Positions 60,606 to 64,000 of a stretch of 64,000 bases of DNA are shown piece by piece; position 1 is the stretch's first letter; each line of letters begins with the position of its first letter. The stretch is from Rhodococcus sp. ABRD24 (GTDB lineage: Bacteria > Actinomycetota > Actinomycetes > Mycobacteriales > Mycobacteriaceae): contig NZ_CP035319.1 in NCBI RefSeq assembly GCF_004328705.1, positions 3,906,001 through 3,970,000 of the forward strand. The letters run 5' to 3'. The notes below the pieces were generated by a model. That model was not told the origin of the DNA. It was given only the letters and a program-made list of their open reading frames with translations, and searched no databases. The position numbers and the translations under genes are program-made.

Positions 60606-60873
60606 CGCGACGATCATAACATCGGAGATAGCCGACGGGTAGCTCGCGATGGGGATTTGATAGAGCGTTCATCGCGGCTGCGTGGACCAGCGAGGGTCCT
60701 TTGGTGCCAGTTGCGCGGGCGAGCGGATGGTCTTCAGCGACGTTTGGATAACTTCGGGATAACTCGCAGCTCGATCAGGAGTAATCGGGGCGATCGGGGA
60801 GTATCCGGCGACGCCATTGGGTGACTGGAAAAACCCCCGATCGGCGGGGACACTGAAATCTATGGACCGCAGA

Positions 60874-61017
60874 ATGAGCGACAACGAACTGCGCAGGGCG
60901 ATCAGTGTGTTGCGGGATCGGGCCGACGAGGCTCGCAGCCACGGTCGTCCGGAGGATGCGGACGGGATCGAGAAGACCATCCGCGACTATCAGGACGAGA
61001 TGGCGCAGCGTCTGTGA
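60874..61017 (+). CDS. Small helical protein of unknown function
   Basis: Forty-seven residues from ATG 60874, or 51 from ATG 60862. It is charged and helical throughout (MSDNELRRAISVLRDRADEA and EDADGIEKTIRDYQDEMAQRL), perhaps a coiled-coil hairpin. No family recognised. Regular amphipathic pattern and absence of rare codons support coding. Its last codons are within the first copy of the CGTCTGTGAC repeat. Confidence 0.5.
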   Translation: MSDNELRRAISVLRDRADEARSHGRPEDADGIEKTIRDYQDEMAQRL

Positions 61018-61051
61018 CGTCTGTGACGCTTGGTGTGCCAGCGTCTGTGAC
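61009..61051. repeat. Three direct repeats of CGTCTGTGAC
   Basis: Copies at 61009-61018, 61018-61027 and 61042-61051, identical over 10 bp, the first overlapping the stop of the small helical gene. They lie about 110-150 bp before the SDR gene and could be binding sites of an activator. Confidence 0.55.
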
Positions 61052-61094
61052 TGATCGCGGATAGTTCCCGGCGCCGTGGATCGTCCGGCGCCAC

Positions 61095-61136
61095 GGTGAC
61101 GCCTGTCACGTACACTGCCGACCAACCGATCGGCAG
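61095..61136 (+). promoter_or_regulatory. Promoter region of the SDR gene with two inverted repeats
   Basis: GGTGACGCCTGTCACG (61095-61110) matches the Crp-type TGTGA-N6-TCACA at 8 of 10 positions. It is followed by a possible -10 TACACT (61111-61116) and by CTGCCGA-N8-TCGGCAG (61115-61136), which would cover the transcription start like a repressor operator. The SDR ATG is 20 bp further on. Confidence 0.45.
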
Positions 61137-61156
61137 AGGTGGGGGATTTCGAAGCG

Positions 61157-61996
61157 ATGGCGATCAAAACACTTGACGGGAAGAAGTGCCTGATCACGGG
61201 TTCGGCCAGCGGAATCGGCCGGGCGACGGCCGTTGCGGCCGCTGGCGAGGGCGCGGAGTTGTTCCTCACCGACATCGCGGAGGCAGGGCTGGCCGAGACT
61301 GTCGAACTGTGCAGCCGGGCCGGGGGGACGGTGACCTACACGCGGGCGCTGGATGTGTCCGACTTCGATGCCGTCACCGTGTTCGCGGATGAGATTCACG
61401 AGCAGGTCGGCAGCCTCGATGTCGTCATGAACGTCGCAGGCATCTCCGCATGGGGGACCGTCGAGAATCTCGAACATCGACACTGGAAGTCGATGGTGGA
61501 TGTGAATCTGATGGGGCCGATTCACATCATCGAGCGTTTTGTGCCGCCGATGATCGCCGCCGGACGCGGTGGACACCTGGTCAACGTGTCCTCCGCGGCC
61601 GGTTTGCTGGCATTGCCGTGGCATGCGGCATACAGCGCCAGCAAGTTCGGCCTTCGCGGCGTCTCCGAGGTGTTGCGGTTCGACCTCAAGCGGCACGGCA
61701 TCGGTGTCAGCCTGGTGGTGCCCGGCGGGGTCAAGACCCCGCTCGTGGGCACCGTGCAGATCGCCGGCGTGGACCGAGAAGATCCGCGCATCAAGAAGCT
61801 CACCCATCGGTTCGAAAAGCGAGCGGTCTCACCTGAGAAGGTGGCCAACTGCATCGTCGCGGGAATCAAGAAGAACAGGTACCTGGTGTACACGTCCAAT
61901 GACGTCCGCTTCGGTTACTGGTGGGCGCGAAAGTTCGCTCCGCCCTACGAGTTCGTGATGCAGAAGGCCAACGACCAGTTCAGTAAGCTGCTGTAG
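61157..61996 (+). CDS. Short-chain dehydrogenase/reductase (SDR)
   Basis: NAD(P)-dependent oxidoreductase of 279 residues. The cofactor motif TGSASGIG is near residues 14-21, the structural NVAGIS later, and the catalytic Tyr-Lys pair in AYSASKFG with Ser in NVSSAAG. C-terminal YWWARKFAPPYEFVMQKAN could touch the membrane. Substrate unknown; similar mycobacterial proteins act on lipids or steroids. ATG 61157 is preferred over GTG 61139. Its 3' end overlaps the convergent ABC ATPase gene by 17 bp. Confidence 0.88.
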   Translation: MAIKTLDGKKCLITGSASGIGRATAVAAAGEGAELFLTDIAEAGLAETVELCSRAGGTVTYTRALDVSDFDAVTVFADEIHEQVGSLDVVMNVAGISAWGTVENLEHRHWKSMVDVNLMGPIHIIERFVPPMIAAGRGGHLVNVSSAAGLLALPWHAAYSASKFGLRGVSEVLRFDLKRHGIGVSLVVPGGVKTPLVGTVQIAGVDREDPRIKKLTHRFEKRAVSPEKVANCIVAGIKKNRYLVYTSNDVRFGYWWARKFAPPYEFVMQKANDQFSKLL

Positions 61997-62678
61997 CGAT
62001 CTTCGCGGCCCGCGGACGCAGTGCGCCACTGTGCATCTCGAATGCGGCGTCCACCAGGTCCAGCTGACTCAGGTCGTGCGTCACCATCACCGTCGCGACG
62101 GAACGCTCGCGGCTCAGCTCGGCGAGCAGGGCGACGATTTCGCGGCTGCGTTCCTCGTCCAGCGCCGATGTCGGCTCGTCGACCAACAGGACCGCCGGGG
62201 CGTTCACGAGTGATCGGGCGATCGCGACGCGCTGGCGCTGGCCACCGGAGAGCTGGTTCGGGCGTCGATCGAGCTGGCCCTCGAGCCCGAGACTGCACAG
62301 CAGTTCGCGGGCCCGCCCGCGGCTGTCGCGCACCGAACCCCCACTCAGATGCGTGATCATCTGCAATTGCTCCGTCGCGGTGAGCGACGGCAGCAGGTTC
62401 GACTGCTGGAACACGAAACCGAGCTTCTCGCGGCGCATGTCGGTGCGGGCCGCGCGGTCGAGCCCTGTGACGTCGGTACCGTCGATTGTCACGCTGCCCT
62501 CGTCGGGATTCGTCAGCAGTCCGGCCACCGCGAGCAGGCTCGACTTCCCGGAGCCTGACGGCCCGGTGACGGCGACCAGCTCGCCGCGGTTCACTTCCAG
62601 GTCGACGTCGTCGAGCGCGCGTAGTCGGTTGTCCCCGTCGGGGTAGGTCAGTACGACGTTGCGGAGCGAGATGCTCAT
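61980..62678 (-). CDS. ABC transporter ATPase (MacB/LolD type)
   Basis: Protein of 232 residues. Walker A GPSGSGKSS, signature LSGGQRQRV, Walker B VLLVDEPTSALD and switch THDLSQ are intact. The class works with FtsX-like permeases in mechanotransmission: lipoprotein release, peptide or drug efflux. The FtsX-type partner is 33 bp upstream on the same strand. Confidence 0.92.
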   Translation of the reverse strand: MSISLRNVVLTYPDGDNRLRALDDVDLEVNRGELVAVTGPSGSGKSSLLAVAGLLTNPDEGSVTIDGTDVTGLDRAARTDMRREKLGFVFQQSNLLPSLTATEQLQMITHLSGGSVRDSRGRARELLCSLGLEGQLDRRPNQLSGGQRQRVAIARSLVNAPAVLLVDEPTSALDEERSREIVALLAELSRERSVATVMVTHDLSQLDLVDAAFEMHSGALRPRAAKIATAAY

Positions 62679-62711
62679 GATGAGGTCCTTTCGAGTTCTG
62701 TCACGCCGGGC

Positions 62712-63779
62712 TCAGCGCGCGTTCGCGAGCGCGGTCTGAGGGTCGATCGAGACGATCCGGGCGAGTGCCGCAGTGGCGCCGATCATGCCCATCACGATGA
62801 GGGCGGCGAACGGGACGAGCGTGCCCGAGAGGGTCAGTGTGAACGGCACGGCCTGCGAGGCGATCGCGCCCAGGCCCACGGCGGCCAGGGTGCCGATGCC
62901 TGCGCCGAGCGTCAGGACGATCAGCGACTGCCCGAGTGCGTCCTTGAGCAGGTACTTCGTGGAGGCGCCGACAGCCTTGAGGATGGCGAGGTCCTGACTG
63001 CGCTGGATGGTCCAGACGGTGAAGAACGCACCGACGACGAGGGCGCTGACTGTCATCAGCATGGCCTGCATCAACAGCAGGGATCCGCGCTCGGAGGTGT
63101 AGGAGCCGATCGCGTTCAGGGCGCCGCTCTCGTCGGTGATCGACGTGCCGGTGGCTCTGGCCGCGGCGCCGGAGTCGAACCCACTGGAGGTGCGCATCGC
63201 GATCACGGTGCCGTCGCTGCCGCCTGCGGCCGGCAGATGTGTCCACGCGTCGTGGTTCATCCACACGACCGGCTGGTGACTGTAGAGGGAGTCTTCGACG
63301 AGGGCGGTGACAGTGAAGGTGTCGGCGCCGATGTCGATCCGGCTCCCGACATCCCAGCCGTTGTCCCGCGCAAGCTCCTTGTCGACCGCGACGGAGCCCG
63401 CGTCGATGCGGGCGGGAGAGGCGAACGAGTGACCGTCCACACCGAACGCTGAAGCGGCGACCTCTCTGTCTCCCATGGTGATCCGCACCGGGGCGATCCC
63501 GATGACGGCCGCCTCATCGACACCATCGGTGGCGGCGAGGGCATCGCGCTGCTGCTCGGTCACGGTGGACTCCCCGAACGACAGGGACTGTCCTTCGGCC
63601 GGCTTGCCGAACGCGAAGCTGTTCGCACCGATGTGCTTGACTGCGGCGATGGATTGGTTGCCCAGTCCAGTGGTCAGCCCCGACAGCATCACGACCATCA
63701 GGGAGATCAGGAACAGAGCCGAGCTCATGAGGGTGAATCGACCCTTGGCGAAGCGGAGGTCTCGGATACTGAGGAACAT
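62712..63779 (-). CDS. ABC transporter permease, FtsX/MacB-like
   Basis: Protein of 355 residues. One membrane helix (about 18-38) precedes an extracytoplasmic MacB_PCD-like domain of about 200 residues; three helices at the C-terminus (about 236-258, 284-306, 317-340) make the FtsX domain, with FFTVWTIQRSQDLAILKAVGAS typical of the family. It forms a two-gene exporter with the ATPase. Divergent from a sensor-kinase-like gene, which may control it as in many antimicrobial-peptide sensing modules. Confidence 0.9.
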   Translation of the reverse strand: MFLSIRDLRFAKGRFTLMSSALFLISLMVVMLSGLTTGLGNQSIAAVKHIGANSFAFGKPAEGQSLSFGESTVTEQQRDALAATDGVDEAAVIGIAPVRITMGDREVAASAFGVDGHSFASPARIDAGSVAVDKELARDNGWDVGSRIDIGADTFTVTALVEDSLYSHQPVVWMNHDAWTHLPAAGGSDGTVIAMRTSSGFDSGAAARATGTSITDESGALNAIGSYTSERGSLLLMQAMLMTVSALVVGAFFTVWTIQRSQDLAILKAVGASTKYLLKDALGQSLIVLTLGAGIGTLAAVGLGAIASQAVPFTLTLSGTLVPFAALIVMGMIGATAALARIVSIDPQTALANAR

Positions 63780-63898
63780 GCTGTCCAGCGTCGTCGAGGT
63801 CGGTGGTGCCGGGCATCGCGCATCGGTTGAGTTCGCTGATCCATCGAAAGTTGGAGATCGGTGTTCGCCGCGGTGACCCGGCGGTACGCGGTGTTAGC

Positions 63899-64000
63899 GT
63901 GAGTGAAATGCGAACCTCCGATGTGCACCACCCTGGCGGCGTTGCGCCGGTATTGCGGACAATGCAGATCGGCGCCCATCTCCTGTTCGTGCTGCTGCTC
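63899..64000 (+). CDS. Probable sensor histidine kinase, N-terminus only
   Basis: The frame from GTG 63899 (or ATG 63908) runs open to the window end. It reads MRTSDVHHPGGVAPVLRTMQ, then IGAHLLFVLLL, which looks like the start of a first membrane helix as in NarL-type sensor kinases of actinobacteria. Too little sequence for proof. Divergent position next to a MacB-like exporter supports the guess. Confidence 0.4.
   Translation, partial: MSEMRTSDVHHPGGVAPVLRTMQIGAHLLFVLLL

Overview
The window is high-GC, densely coded DNA from a mycolic-acid actinobacterium (Mycobacteriales), most likely Rhodococcus or a close relative. An MspA-type porin, an EspR-like nucleoid protein, mprAB-pepD, glp/glpR and a long backbone in the same order as Mycobacterium tuberculosis Rv0946c-Rv0996 point there. 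I recognised this from protein sequence and gene order only; no search was run. I saw no phage, insertion sequence or CRISPR array.

Layout. 1-7.5 kb: a DrrB-type ABC permease that looks 5'-truncated, an acyltransferase-fold protein, a crotonase with a divergent TetR regulator, an ApbE-like protein, pgi and a semialdehyde dehydrogenase. 7.5-10.6 kb: chorismate mutase and UvrD/PcrA helicase. 10.7-21.3 kb: an accessory block splitting the usual uvrD1-M23 peptidase neighbourhood. It has two LuxR-type regulators bracketing a minus-strand set of envelope genes (secreted Ser/Gly-repeat protein, DUF1254 protein, three overlapping small SHOCT/DUF6325 genes, GAP-family membrane protein), then a small membrane protein and a tyrosine phosphatase. 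21.4-37.7 kb: conserved core (M23 peptidase, membrane protein, sucCD, YigZ, DUF5336 and DUF6350 membrane proteins, purN-purH, AAA/VWA chelatase-like pair) interrupted by a small poorly known locus at 32.7-34.2 kb. 37.7-41.8 kb: VOC protein, amidase with a LuxR-type regulator, AEC transporter.

41.9-47.5 kb is a zinc-limitation locus. Cysteine-poor ribosomal proteins bL28, bL33, uS14 and bS18 lie in tandem with a FecBCD-type ABC transporter whose binding-protein gene carries a frameshift. Divergently transcribed are a CobW-like protein without a P-loop (resembling the mycobacterial ribosome-hibernation factor Mrf) and a cysteine-free bL32. The shared intergenic region holds two facing Zur-like boxes.

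47.5-60 kb: TRIC-type channel, mprA-mprB-pepD with matching MprA-like direct repeats before mprA and pepD, moaB2, a SAF protein, FmdB/Ruc-like chaperone, 5-formyl-THF cyclo-ligase, galU, glp, a GNAT acetyltransferase, an MspA-family porin, glpR and tRNA-Ala(CGC). 60-64 kb: EspR-like regulator, a small helical protein, an SDR, and a MacB/LolD-type ABC pair divergent from what looks like a sensor kinase cut by the right edge.

Most promising for follow-up: the LuxR-bracketed envelope cluster, the zinc locus, the in-frame 30-bp tandem repeat in purH, and an unannotated 35-codon ORF with its own terminator.
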